A stretch of 17,772 bases of DNA from positions 1 through 17,772 of the forward strand of contig JAXDJC010000157.1 of assembly GCA_034663685.1 (NCBI GenBank), read 5' to 3'. The notes beneath the pieces were generated by a model that worked only from the letters and a program-made list of their open reading frames with translations, was not told the DNA's origin and did not search any database. Both the position numbers and the translations under genes were made by a program. Source of the DNA: AC-37 sp034663685 (GTDB taxonomy: Bacteria; Actinomycetota; Thermoleophilia; Solirubrobacterales; Thermoleophilaceae). Below are positions 1-6,074 of the stretch, in pieces. Every line of letters starts with the position of its first letter. Positions within the stretch are counted from its first letter, which is position 1.

Positions 1-8
1 CGGAGCGT

Positions 9-893
9 CTACGGCCGCCGCGGCGGCTTGTCCACGTCGCGGTGCACGACGTCCACGAGGTAGTCGTCGCGGTCCGCGATGTCGCGCTTGAGCCGCTCGG
101 CTATCACCACGCTGCGGTGGCGGCCGCCGGTGCAGCCCACGCCGATCGTCAGGTGCGCCTTGCCCTCGCGCGCGTAGGCGGGCAGCAGGTAGTCGAGCAG
201 CGGCATGAGGTTGCCGTAGAACTCGTCGATCCCGTCGGAGCCGGCCACGAAGTCGATCACCGGCTGGTCGCGGCCGGTGAGGTCGCGCAGTTCCTGCTCG
301 TAGTGCGGATTGGGTAGGAAGCGGACGTCGAAGAGGAGGTCGGCCTCGCCGGGAGCGCCGTGCTTGAAGCCGAAAGTGAGCAGCGTGACGGCGAGCTTGC
401 CGCGCGTGGCCTGCGGGAGCATCTTCTCCACCACGATCTTGCGCAGGCGCGAGGCCGAGAGGTCGGTGGTGTCCACCACCACGTCGGCCAGCCCGCGCAG
501 CGGCTCGAGCAGCTGCCTCTCCTCCTGGATCGCGGTGGTCACCTGCCCGCCGTTGGCCAGCGGGTGGCGCCGGCGGGTCTCCTTGAACCGGTGCAGCAGC
601 ACGTCCTCGGACGCGTCGAGGAACAGCACCCGGTGGCGCAGCCCGCGCTCCTGGAGCTGGTCGAGCACCCGCGCGATGCTCTCGAAGTAGGTGCCCCCGC
701 GCACGTCGCACACCACCGCCGCGCGCTCCACCTTGCTGCCCTCGTGCGCGAACAGGTCGGCCAGCGAGGCGATCATCTCCGGCGGCAGGTTGTCCACGCA
801 GAAGTAGCCGGCGTCCTCGAAGGCCGCCATCGCCTGCGACTTGCCCGCGCCCGAGAAGCCGGTGATGAGCACGAAGTCGTCGATCCCGCTCAT
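9..893 (-). CDS. rapZ: RapZ/YvcJ-family nucleotide-binding protein
   Basis: A 294-residue P-loop protein of the RapZ (YvcJ) family, close to the family's usual 280-300. The Walker A motif GFSGAGKS is at residues 12-19, a Walker-B-like VVCDVRGG near residue 60, and the conserved C-terminal signature GVGCTGGRHRSV near residue 255. E. coli RapZ binds GlcNAc-6-P signalling RNAs; in Gram-positives YvcJ binds and hydrolyses nucleotides and its role is less clear, so the exact function here is open. I chose the ATG at 893 because the protein then begins directly before the P-loop strand. An in-frame start at 980 would add 29 residues lying inside uvrC. The start is 7 bases after the uvrC stop, with a weak AGGG next to that stop, so translation is probably coupled to uvrC. 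In actinobacteria the next genes are normally yvcK and whiA, outside this window. Confidence 0.95.
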   Translation of the reverse strand: MSGIDDFVLITGFSGAGKSQAMAAFEDAGYFCVDNLPPEMIASLADLFAHEGSKVERAAVVCDVRGGTYFESIARVLDQLQERGLRHRVLFLDASEDVLLHRFKETRRRHPLANGGQVTTAIQEERQLLEPLRGLADVVVDTTDLSASRLRKIVVEKMLPQATRGKLAVTLLTFGFKHGAPGEADLLFDVRFLPNPHYEQELRDLTGRDQPVIDFVAGSDGIDEFYGNLMPLLDYLLPAYAREGKAHLTIGVGCTGGRHRSVVIAERLKRDIADRDDYLVDVVHRDVDKPPRRP

Positions 894-900
894 GCCGGCC

Positions 901-2754
901 CTATCTGATCTTGTGGACGTACTCGTAGACATCGCGTGCGACCTTCCCGGGAACACCCGGAACCGCCTCGAGTTCCTCACGCGACGCCTGCAGGAACCGC
1001 TCGGGGGTCCCGAAGTGCTGAAGCAAGAGTCGCTTGCGGGTCGGACCGATTCCCGGAACGTCGTCCAGGACCGACCGCGTCATCGCCTTGTCGCGGCGCC
1101 CGCGGTGGAACTCGATCGCGAAGCGGTGGGCCTCGTCGCGCACGCGCTGGAGCAGCTGGAGCGCCGGGGAGTTGTGCGAGAGCAGCAGCGGATCGCTGCG
1201 CCCGGGCAGGTAGATCTCCTCCACCCGCTTGGCCAGGCTGACCACCGTCACGCCGGCGTCGCGGAAGGGCTGGAGCGCGGCCAGGCCGCTCGACAGCTGC
1301 CCCTTGCCGCCGTCGATCACGATCAGCGACGGCACCGCGGCGAAGCTCGCGTCGTAGGAGCGCTCGTGGGGCGAGCGCTCGCGGTGGGCCACGTACTGGG
1401 CCATCCGCCGGGAGAGCACCTCGTTCATGGCCGCGAAGTCGTCCTGCGACACGTCACGGATCCCGAAGCGCCGGTAGTCGGACTTCTTGGGCGCGGCGCC
1501 CTCGAACACCACCATCGAGGCGACCGTGTGCGTCTCCCCCAGGTTCGAGATGTCGAAGCACTCGATCCGCATCGGGATCACGTCCATTCCGAGCGCCGCC
1601 TGGAGCAGCTCGAGCGACTCGATCCGCTGGATGCGCCGGTGCTCGGAGCGCAGCCGGTCCTGGTCGAGCGCCAGCCGCGCGTTGCGCTGGGCCAGCTCGA
1701 AGATCCGCCGCTTGTCGCCGCGCTCGGCGTGGCGCACCTCCACGTTCGCGCCGCGCCGCTGGGTCAGCGCCTCCTCGAGCGGCGCCGCCGCCACGCCGCC
1801 GGCCACCATGATCTGCGGCGGGATCGCGGGCGAGGTGGCGTAGTACTGGAGCACGAACTCCTCGGTCACCTCGGCCTCGTCGCGCGCGGCCTCGTTGCTC
1901 AGATAGAAGCTCTGGCGGTCGGCCAGCACGCCGTCGCGCACCTGGAAGACCTGTGCGTTCGCGTCGGTCCCCTCGGCCGCCACCGCGATCGCGTCGAGCG
2001 TGCCCACCGCGGAGTTGGAGATCCGCTGGCGCTCCAGCAGCGAGCGCACCGCCTTCAGCCGGTTGCGGAAGGTGGCCGCCTGCTCGAACTCCTGCGCCTC
2101 GGCCGCCTCGTGCATCTGCCGCTCGAGGTCGCGCTCGATCTGGCGGTAGCGGCCCGACAGGAAGGTGACGATCGCGTCGATCGTCCCGCGGTACTCCTCC
2201 GCGCTCACGTAGCCCACGCAGGGCGCGCCGCAGCGCTTGATGAAGTAGTCGAGGCACGGGCTGCCGGTGGCCCGGCCGGGCTCCGCGCCGTCGCAGGTGC
2301 GGTACTGGAACACCTTGCCGAGCAGGTCGAGCGTCTCGCGCACGCGCTTGGCATTCGAGAACGGGCCGAAGTACGCGCGCTTGCTCCGGTGCTTCTCGCG
2401 GGTGAAGTAGACCCGCGGGAACTCCTCGTCGAGCGAGATGGCGATGTACGGGTAGGACTTGTCGTCGCGCAGCCGCACGTTGAAGCGCGGCCGGTACTGG
2501 CGGATGAAGTTCTGCTCGGCCAGCAGCGCCTCGGACTCGGTCTCCGTGGCGATGAACTCGATGTTGGCGATCTCGTCGACCATCCCCTGGGCGCCCTTGG
2601 TGCTCGGGTTGGAGAAGTGCGACGCCACCCGCTTCCTGATCGAGCCGGCCTTGCCCACGTACAGCACCCGCCGCTTGGCGTCGCGGAACAGGTACACGCC
2701 CGGGGCGTCCGGGAGCGACCTGCGCTGCTCGTCTATCCGTGTCGCCGTGGCCAC
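901..2754 (-). CDS. uvrC: UvrABC system protein C, excinuclease subunit
   Basis: Nucleotide excision repair endonuclease of 617 residues (family about 600-650) that makes both incisions around a lesion after UvrA/UvrB loading. The N-terminal GIY-YIG nuclease is seen as PGVYLF at residues 18-23, LYVGKA at 31-36 and the E/N pair near 80-82. Four cysteines at 154, 167, 175 and 179 match the spacing of the iron-sulfur cluster described in E. coli UvrC. A UVR motif (UvrB contact) is at about 211-236. The RNase-H-like second nuclease follows (DISNLGETHTVASMV, VIDGGKGQL), then a C-terminal helix-hairpin-helix pair (VPGIGPTRKRLLLQHFG). The GTG at 2754 is the only start codon that keeps the conserved N-terminus. 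It has no well-spaced Shine-Dalgarno but has TATCCT exactly 7 bases upstream, suggesting a leaderless mRNA. It heads an operon with rapZ. Confidence 0.97.
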   Translation of the reverse strand: MATATRIDEQRRSLPDAPGVYLFRDAKRRVLYVGKAGSIRKRVASHFSNPSTKGAQGMVDEIANIEFIATETESEALLAEQNFIRQYRPRFNVRLRDDKSYPYIAISLDEEFPRVYFTREKHRSKRAYFGPFSNAKRVRETLDLLGKVFQYRTCDGAEPGRATGSPCLDYFIKRCGAPCVGYVSAEEYRGTIDAIVTFLSGRYRQIERDLERQMHEAAEAQEFEQAATFRNRLKAVRSLLERQRISNSAVGTLDAIAVAAEGTDANAQVFQVRDGVLADRQSFYLSNEAARDEAEVTEEFVLQYYATSPAIPPQIMVAGGVAAAPLEEALTQRRGANVEVRHAERGDKRRIFELAQRNARLALDQDRLRSEHRRIQRIESLELLQAALGMDVIPMRIECFDISNLGETHTVASMVVFEGAAPKKSDYRRFGIRDVSQDDFAAMNEVLSRRMAQYVAHRERSPHERSYDASFAAVPSLIVIDGGKGQLSSGLAALQPFRDAGVTVVSLAKRVEEIYLPGRSDPLLLSHNSPALQLLQRVRDEAHRFAIEFHRGRRDKAMTRSVLDDVPGIGPTRKRLLLQHFGTPERFLQASREELEAVPGVPGKVARDVYEYVHKIR

Positions 2755-2761
2755 CTCTTCG

Positions 2762-2767
2762 AGGATA
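2762..2767 (-). promoter_or_regulatory. Putative -10 element for uvrC (leaderless)
   Basis: On the minus strand TATCCT is followed by exactly 7 bases and then the uvrC GTG, so the transcript could begin at the start codon. No convincing -35 box is seen 17 bases upstream. Inferred from spacing only. Confidence 0.4.
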
Positions 2768-2776
2768 GGTCTGGCG

Positions 2777-2782
2777 TAGGCT
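2777..2782 (+). promoter_or_regulatory. Putative -10 element for the epimerase gene (leaderless)
   Basis: TAGGCT is followed by exactly 7 bases and then the ATG at 2790, the geometry of actinobacterial leaderless promoters (TANNNT). There is no Shine-Dalgarno in front of this ATG. A CTGGCG direct repeat at 2771-2776 and 2781-2786 (10-base period) flanks the hexamer. No clear -35 box. Confidence 0.4.
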
Positions 2783-2789
2783 GGCGCTC

Positions 2790-3764
2790 ATGGCCGAGCG
2801 GGCGGCGTTCGTGACGGGCGGGTCGGGGTTCATCGGCGGGCGGCTGATCCGCCGGCTGGTGGGCGACGGGTGGACGGTGCGCGCGCTCGCCCGGTCGGAG
2901 CGCTCCGCCGCCGCGGTCGAGGAGGCCGGCGCGTCCACCGTGCGCGGCGACCTCGACGACGTGGCGTCCATTCGCGCGGGCGCCGAGGGCTGCGACGTGC
3001 TGTTCCACGCCGCCGCGTACGTGGGCGAGTGGGGCACGCGCGAGGACTTCGAGCACGGCAACGTGACCGGCACGCGCAACGCCCTCGAGGCCGCGCGCGG
3101 GGCCGGCGTGCGGCGCTTCGTGCACGTGGGGACCGAGGCCGCGATCCTGGCCGGTGAGCCGCTCGTGGACGTGGACGAGTCCGCTCCGCTGCGGCCCGAC
3201 TCGAAGGCCCTCTACTGCTCGACCAAGGCGAAGGCCGAGGCGCTCGTGCGCGGCGCCGAGGGGATCGAGACGGTGGTGGTGCGGCCTCGGTTCGTATGGG
3301 GTCCCGGCGACAACACGATCCTGCCCGGGGTCGTGGAGGCCGTGCGGCGCGGGCGCTTCTCCTGGATCGGCGGCGGCACGCACCGGACCTCCACCACGCA
3401 CGTGGACAACACGGTCGAGGGCCTGATCCTCGGCGCCGAGCGCGGCCGGCCGGGCGAGGCGTACTTCGTGACCGATGGCGAGCCGGTCGTGTTCCGCACG
3501 TTCATCACCGAGCTGCTCGCCACGCAGGGCGTGGAGATCCCGGACAGGAACGCGCCGCGCGCGCTGGTGGGAGCGCTTGCCGCGGCGGGCGAGGGGGCGT
3601 GGCGCCTGCTCCCGCTGCCGGGCTCCCCGCCGGTCACGCGGATGGCCTTCTGGGTCTCCTCGCTCGACACCACGATCGACATATCGAAGGCCCGGAGCGA
3701 GCTGGGCTACGAGCCGGTGATCACGCGCGAGGCCGGGCTGGCCCAGATGCGCACCGGCGATTAG
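2790..3764 (+). CDS. NAD(P)-dependent epimerase/dehydratase (extended SDR, 3-beta-HSD-like)
   Basis: A 324-residue extended short-chain dehydrogenase/reductase. The dinucleotide-binding motif TGGSGFIG is at residues 9-16, a conserved acidic GDLDD near 53-57, the FHAAA cofactor loop near 72-76, and the catalytic pair as Tyr142 and Lys146 in YCSTK. The segment VVRPRFVWGPGD followed by STTHVDNTVEGL is typical of the branch related to 3-beta-hydroxysteroid dehydrogenases and NAD-dependent epimerases. The substrate (nucleotide sugar, sterol or isoprenoid alcohol) cannot be read from the sequence. It is cytosolic, with no signal or membrane segment. It stands alone, divergent from uvrC across 35 bases; nothing in its neighbourhood fixes a pathway, though the glycan genes further right make a sugar-nucleotide role possible. 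The ATG at 2790 is chosen because the Rossmann strand follows at once. Confidence 0.88.
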   Translation: MAERAAFVTGGSGFIGGRLIRRLVGDGWTVRALARSERSAAAVEEAGASTVRGDLDDVASIRAGAEGCDVLFHAAAYVGEWGTREDFEHGNVTGTRNALEAARGAGVRRFVHVGTEAAILAGEPLVDVDESAPLRPDSKALYCSTKAKAEALVRGAEGIETVVVRPRFVWGPGDNTILPGVVEAVRRGRFSWIGGGTHRTSTTHVDNTVEGLILGAERGRPGEAYFVTDGEPVVFRTFITELLATQGVEIPDRNAPRALVGALAAAGEGAWRLLPLPGSPPVTRMAFWVSSLDTTIDISKARSELGYEPVITREAGLAQMRTGD

Positions 3765-3781
3765 GAGAACGAGCACCGGCC

Positions 3782-3803
3782 GGGTAGTCTTGAACTGCTG
3801 CCC
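3782..3803 (+). other. Hairpin after the epimerase gene (possible weak terminator)
   Basis: GGGTAGT at 3782-3788 can pair with GCTGCCC at 3797-3803 around an 8-base loop, using two G-U pairs that exist only in plus-strand RNA. It starts 17 bases after the epimerase stop. No U-tract follows, so it could equally be a leader structure for the next gene. Confidence 0.3.
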
Positions 3804-3829
3804 GTCGGGCTCAACGCTCCTCCCCCCGC

Positions 3830-3843
3830 GAGTGGTCTCACTC
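3830..3843 (+). repeat. Short inverted repeat before the MpsC gene
   Basis: GAGTG at 3830-3834 and CACTC at 3839-3843 form a perfect 5-base inverted repeat with a GTCT loop, just ahead of the ribosome-binding region of the next gene. It may be an operator or a small leader hairpin, or chance in GC-rich DNA. Confidence 0.3.
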
Positions 3844-3868
3844 TCGAGGAGCGAACCGTGAGGCAGTT

Positions 3869-4252
3869 ATGCAGGACCCGACCGAGCACCCGGGCAACGG
3901 CGCGCAACGCGTGGCGCTCGCGAACGGGATCAGCCGCCTCGCCAGGGAGTACACCGGGCGCGGGCCCGTCAAGGCCCGGGCGGAGGTGGTCGGCGACATG
4001 GTGATGGTGCTCATGCACACGAGCCTGACCAAGGCCGAGCAGACCCTCGCCGCCGAGGGCAAAGCCGAGCTCGTGACCGACCGCAGACGCGCGGATCAGC
4101 ACGCGATGGAGGGCGCGATGAAGGAGGTGGTCACCGAGATCACCGGTCGCCCGGTGCTCGCGTTCCTGAGCGCGGACCACCTCGACCCGGACATCGCTCT
4201 GGAGTTCTTCGTGCTCGAGCCCGCGAACGGGGCCGCGAGCGAGCGGGCCTAG
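3869..4252 (+). CDS. MpsC/DUF2294 domain protein
   Basis: A 127-residue cytosolic protein filling a single DUF2294 domain, now named MpsC after the Staphylococcus aureus mpsABC membrane-potential system. The family pattern is seen in order: a helix SRLAREYTGRGPVKARAEV (about residues 21-39), the strand VVGDMVMVLMHTSLTKAEQTL (40-60), a basic middle helix, ITGRPVLAFLSADHLDPDIA (about 91-110) and the closing strand LEFFVLEP. No mpsA or mpsB partner is present, so a sodium-translocation role should not be assumed; many stand-alone copies have no known function. The ATG at 3869 is preceded by GAGG at 3860-3863 with 5-base spacing. Its TAG overlaps the stop of the convergent ANTAR gene in a shared CTAG. 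Confidence 0.85.
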   Translation: MQDPTEHPGNGAQRVALANGISRLAREYTGRGPVKARAEVVGDMVMVLMHTSLTKAEQTLAAEGKAELVTDRRRADQHAMEGAMKEVVTEITGRPVLAFLSADHLDPDIALEFFVLEPANGAASERA

Positions 4253-4836
4253 CTCCGGCTCTCGCCCAGGAGCGGGTGCGACTCGAGCAGGGCCTCGCTC
4301 ACGTCGACGATCTTGCGGCCCGAGTGCCGTGCGTTGTCGCGAAGCATCTCGAAGGCCGCGGCGTCGTCCACCGAATGGCGCTCCATGAGCACGCCCTTGG
4401 CGCGCTCGATCACAGCGCGGCGGCCGATCGCGCCCTCGAGCGCGAGCGTCTGCCGGTAGCGCTGCATCGCCACGGCCAGGGCACCCCGGAGCGCATCCGG
4501 CTCGAGTGACGTCACGTACGCGAAGATCCCGCCCTGGGCCGCCGCGTCGATGAACTTCGGGTCCTCGCCGTCGAGCACCGCTATCACCGGGCAGATCCCC
4601 TCGGACACGATCTGCCCGATCAGGTCGAGCGCGTGCTCCGTGTGATGGTCGTGCAGGCCAACGAGCGCGATGTCCGGCTGGACCTGACGCGCGGCCTCGG
4701 CCACCTCCGCGGGCACCACCTCGCGCGCGACGATCTCCTCGCCGAGGTCCTTCGCGACCTCGGCCAACCTCTCCAAGCGCGTGCGGTCCTCGTTCGCGAC
4801 GAGCACTCGCAGCGACTGTTGCTCGAGCGGGCTCAT
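4249..4836 (-). CDS. ANTAR-domain response regulator with degenerate receiver
   Basis: A 195-residue regulator: a receiver-like domain (about residues 8-120), a linker helix, and a C-terminal ANTAR RNA-binding domain (about 125-183, with RRAVIERAKGVLM and SGRKIVDVSEALL). ANTAR proteins act as antiterminators by binding paired RNA hairpins in nascent leaders. In the receiver, the phosphoacceptor position after PDIALV is Gly60 instead of Asp, and the usual Lys after the AYV strand is Ser110, so it is probably a pseudo-receiver; the N-terminal acidic pair (Glu16, Asp17) remains. The ATG at 4836 is chosen because GAGGGG precedes it and the receiver strand follows; an 87-residue upstream extension is low-complexity and lies in the divergent spacer. 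It is convergent with the MpsC gene and divergent from the STAS/ATPase gene. Confidence 0.93.
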   Translation of the reverse strand: MSPLEQQSLRVLVANEDRTRLERLAEVAKDLGEEIVAREVVPAEVAEAARQVQPDIALVGLHDHHTEHALDLIGQIVSEGICPVIAVLDGEDPKFIDAAAQGGIFAYVTSLEPDALRGALAVAMQRYRQTLALEGAIGRRAVIERAKGVLMERHSVDDAAAFEMLRDNARHSGRKIVDVSEALLESHPLLGESRS

Positions 4837-4839
4837 GTT

Positions 4840-4845
4840 CCCCTC
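4840..4845 (-). promoter_or_regulatory. Ribosome binding site that decides the ANTAR gene start
   Basis: GAGGGG on the minus strand lies 3 bases before the ATG at 4836 (GAGG with 5-base spacing). It supports this start over longer in-frame alternatives. Confidence 0.65.
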
Positions 4846-4857
4846 GGCTCCTAGCCG
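4845..4857 (-). repeat. Inverted repeat touching the ANTAR gene RBS
   Basis: CGGCT and AGCCG form a perfect 5-base inverted repeat around a 3-base centre, directly next to the GAGGGG ribosome binding site. In the mRNA it would be a small hairpin able to affect initiation; as DNA it could be an operator half-site pair. Confidence 0.35.
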
Positions 4858-4936
4858 TTGGCTCCGGGCCGCACGGCTCCGCCAGGCGTCTCCGTACCGG
4901 CCCCTTGGCGTGTGAGTGTAGGCGTCAAATGCGCGC

Positions 4937-4965
4937 TTGCCACCGGGCCGGAATCGGAGTAAGGT
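4937..4965 (+). promoter_or_regulatory. Sigma-70-like promoter for the STAS/ATPase gene
   Basis: TTGCCA at 4937-4942 and TAAGGT at 4960-4965 are separated by 17 bases, the ideal spacing. The predicted start of transcription is near 4972, giving a leader of about 120 bases. It is the best -35/-10 pair I see in the window. Confidence 0.5.
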
Positions 4966-5080
4966 CGGTGGGCTCCTCGAGGCCCCGACCCCGGCTTCGA
5001 GCACTGCATGCGGCCCGTGACCCCGGCCGTGCCACCGGCGGCTCCCAGCCTGGGGCCCGCCTTCCACCACGAGGCACGGC

Positions 5081-5085
5081 AGGAG
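5081..5085 (+). promoter_or_regulatory. Ribosome binding site deciding a TTG start
   Basis: AGGAG at 5081-5085 is 5 bases before the TTG at 5091. This is why I place the start at 5091 and not at the upstream in-frame ATG at 4905, which has a low-complexity extension and would lie upstream of the predicted promoter. Confidence 0.7.
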
Positions 5086-5090
5086 ACGGC

Positions 5091-6050
5091 TTGACACTCA
5101 CGGATGCACCGCTGGAGGGGGTCCTCACCGAGACGGACCTCGATCCCCGCACGCATCTCATCCGGGTGGACGGCGACGCGTCGCTCGTGGGCCGCAGGGT
5201 GCGCTCGCTCACCGCAGCCGCGGTCGCCGCGGGGCGCCTCTCGACCATCGTCGACCTGACCGGCGCCACCGACGTGGCCAGCCCGCTGGCCTGGGAGCTC
5301 AGCCGCGCGCACGAGCGCCTGCTCTGGCGCGGGGGCCAGGTCGTCGTGATCTTCGATTCAACCGCACTCGAGTCGCTGTTCGACGCGTTCGGGCTCCACC
5401 GAGCCCCTGACGTGGTCCGAACGCTCGACGAAGGACTGGCCGCGACGAACGTGGGCGAGGCCGGCAAGGCCATCGCCCACCGATTCGGGCTCGAGCTGAT
5501 CGTCGCATCGTCCCCTGGCCCCCCGGTGGGCGAAGCGGCGACTGCGGGCCCCGGGAGTGCGGCAGCGGGCCGCGCGACCGGGAACGGTGAGGCGGTCGAG
5601 GCGCCATGGATCGGCGCTTCGACCGCCGCGCCGCCGTTCTCATGGAGACGGAACGAGGAGCTGCCGGCATCGTGGAGCTTCCAGCTGCCGGGCGGACCCG
5701 GGGCGCCGAGCGTGGTACGGGCCGCGATCGGCCGCGTGCTGACGGGCCGGCTGAGCGACGAGGCGCACGCCCGCGCAGTGCTGCTCGCGAGCGAGGCGGT
5801 CACCAACAGCGTGCTGCACGGCGGTGCCGACGAGAGCGGCGCGGTCGAGGTCACGGTCACGGTCAGAGGCGACGCGGTGCGGGTGGAGGTCACCGATCCG
5901 CGCGGCGGGTTCCGGCCGCCCCCCTACCCCGACGATCCGCTGGCGGCCGGCCGCGGGCTTCCCATCATCCACTCGCTCGCGCGGACGTGGGGCGTGGACG
6001 GCCCGCCCGGCGGGCACGTCTGGTTCGAGCTCGCCCGCACGGCCGCCTGA
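5091..6050 (+). CDS. STAS-like / anti-sigma-factor-type ATPase fusion protein
   Basis: A 319-residue cytosolic regulator. Residues about 10-115 look like a STAS domain (TIVDLTGATDVASPLAWEL; the serine of the usual DSSG phosphosite is kept as Ser64 but the preceding Asp is Ala). A Gly/Ala/Pro-rich linker runs about 140-185. Residues about 190-316 are an RsbW/SpoIIAB-type HATPase: N-box Glu235 and Asn239 in SEAVTNSVLHGG, G1-like box VEVTDPRGG (Asp269, Gly272), G2 box GRGLPIIHSLA. Anti-sigma kinases phosphorylate a separate STAS antagonist; here both halves are on one chain, so it may be self-contained or bind a sigma factor or other STAS partner not present here. Start TTG at 5091 by ribosome binding site. 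It is divergent from the ANTAR gene, suggesting shared stress or general signalling. Confidence 0.85.
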   Translation: MTLTDAPLEGVLTETDLDPRTHLIRVDGDASLVGRRVRSLTAAAVAAGRLSTIVDLTGATDVASPLAWELSRAHERLLWRGGQVVVIFDSTALESLFDAFGLHRAPDVVRTLDEGLAATNVGEAGKAIAHRFGLELIVASSPGPPVGEAATAGPGSAAAGRATGNGEAVEAPWIGASTAAPPFSWRRNEELPASWSFQLPGGPGAPSVVRAAIGRVLTGRLSDEAHARAVLLASEAVTNSVLHGGADESGAVEVTVTVRGDAVRVEVTDPRGGFRPPPYPDDPLAAGRGLPIIHSLARTWGVDGPPGGHVWFELARTAA

Positions 6051-6060
6051 GTCGCTCCGA

Positions 6061-6066
6061 TACGCT
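6061..6066 (+). promoter_or_regulatory. Putative -10 element for the FAD dehydrogenase (leaderless)
   Basis: TACGCT is followed by 8 bases and then the GTG at 6075, in a 24-base gap after the previous gene. No Shine-Dalgarno is present. A direct repeat CGCTCCG at 6053-6059 and 6063-6069 (10-base period) flanks it. No clear -35 box, so read-through from the upstream gene remains possible. Confidence 0.35.
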
Positions 6067-6074
6067 CCGGCGCA

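Larger units (their letters stand above)
4837..5090. other. 254-base divergent regulatory spacer
   Basis: Non-coding stretch between the ANTAR gene (minus) and the STAS/ATPase gene (plus). It holds both ribosome binding sites, a plus-strand promoter-like pair at 4937-4965, a possible minus-strand -10 (TACACT at 4920-4915, no good -35), and roughly 120 bases of leader before the TTG start. I looked in the leader for two adjacent hexaloop hairpins with A1 and G4, the ANTAR target pattern, and did not find a convincing pair. Confidence 0.6.

Noticed and set aside
841..2814. A 657-codon plus-strand open frame opposite uvrC
   Set aside because: It is an antisense shadow of uvrC caused by high GC; its translation is repetitive in R, H, L and A and has no recognisable domain.
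3830..3843. GAGTG/CACTC hairpin as an ANTAR target
   Set aside because: Read with a hexaloop it begins with G and has C at position 4, not the A1/G4 pattern, and no matching second hairpin adjoins it.
3858..3860. GTG with a better-spaced GAGGAG (3846-3851) upstream of the MpsC start
   Set aside because: It is out of frame with the MpsC domain and opens only a short frame without recognisable content; the ATG at 3869 keeps the domain.
5091..5096. TTGACA, a perfect -35 hexamer
   Set aside because: It coincides with the TTG start codon of the STAS/ATPase gene behind a strong AGGAG, and there is no -10-like sequence 16-18 bases downstream.
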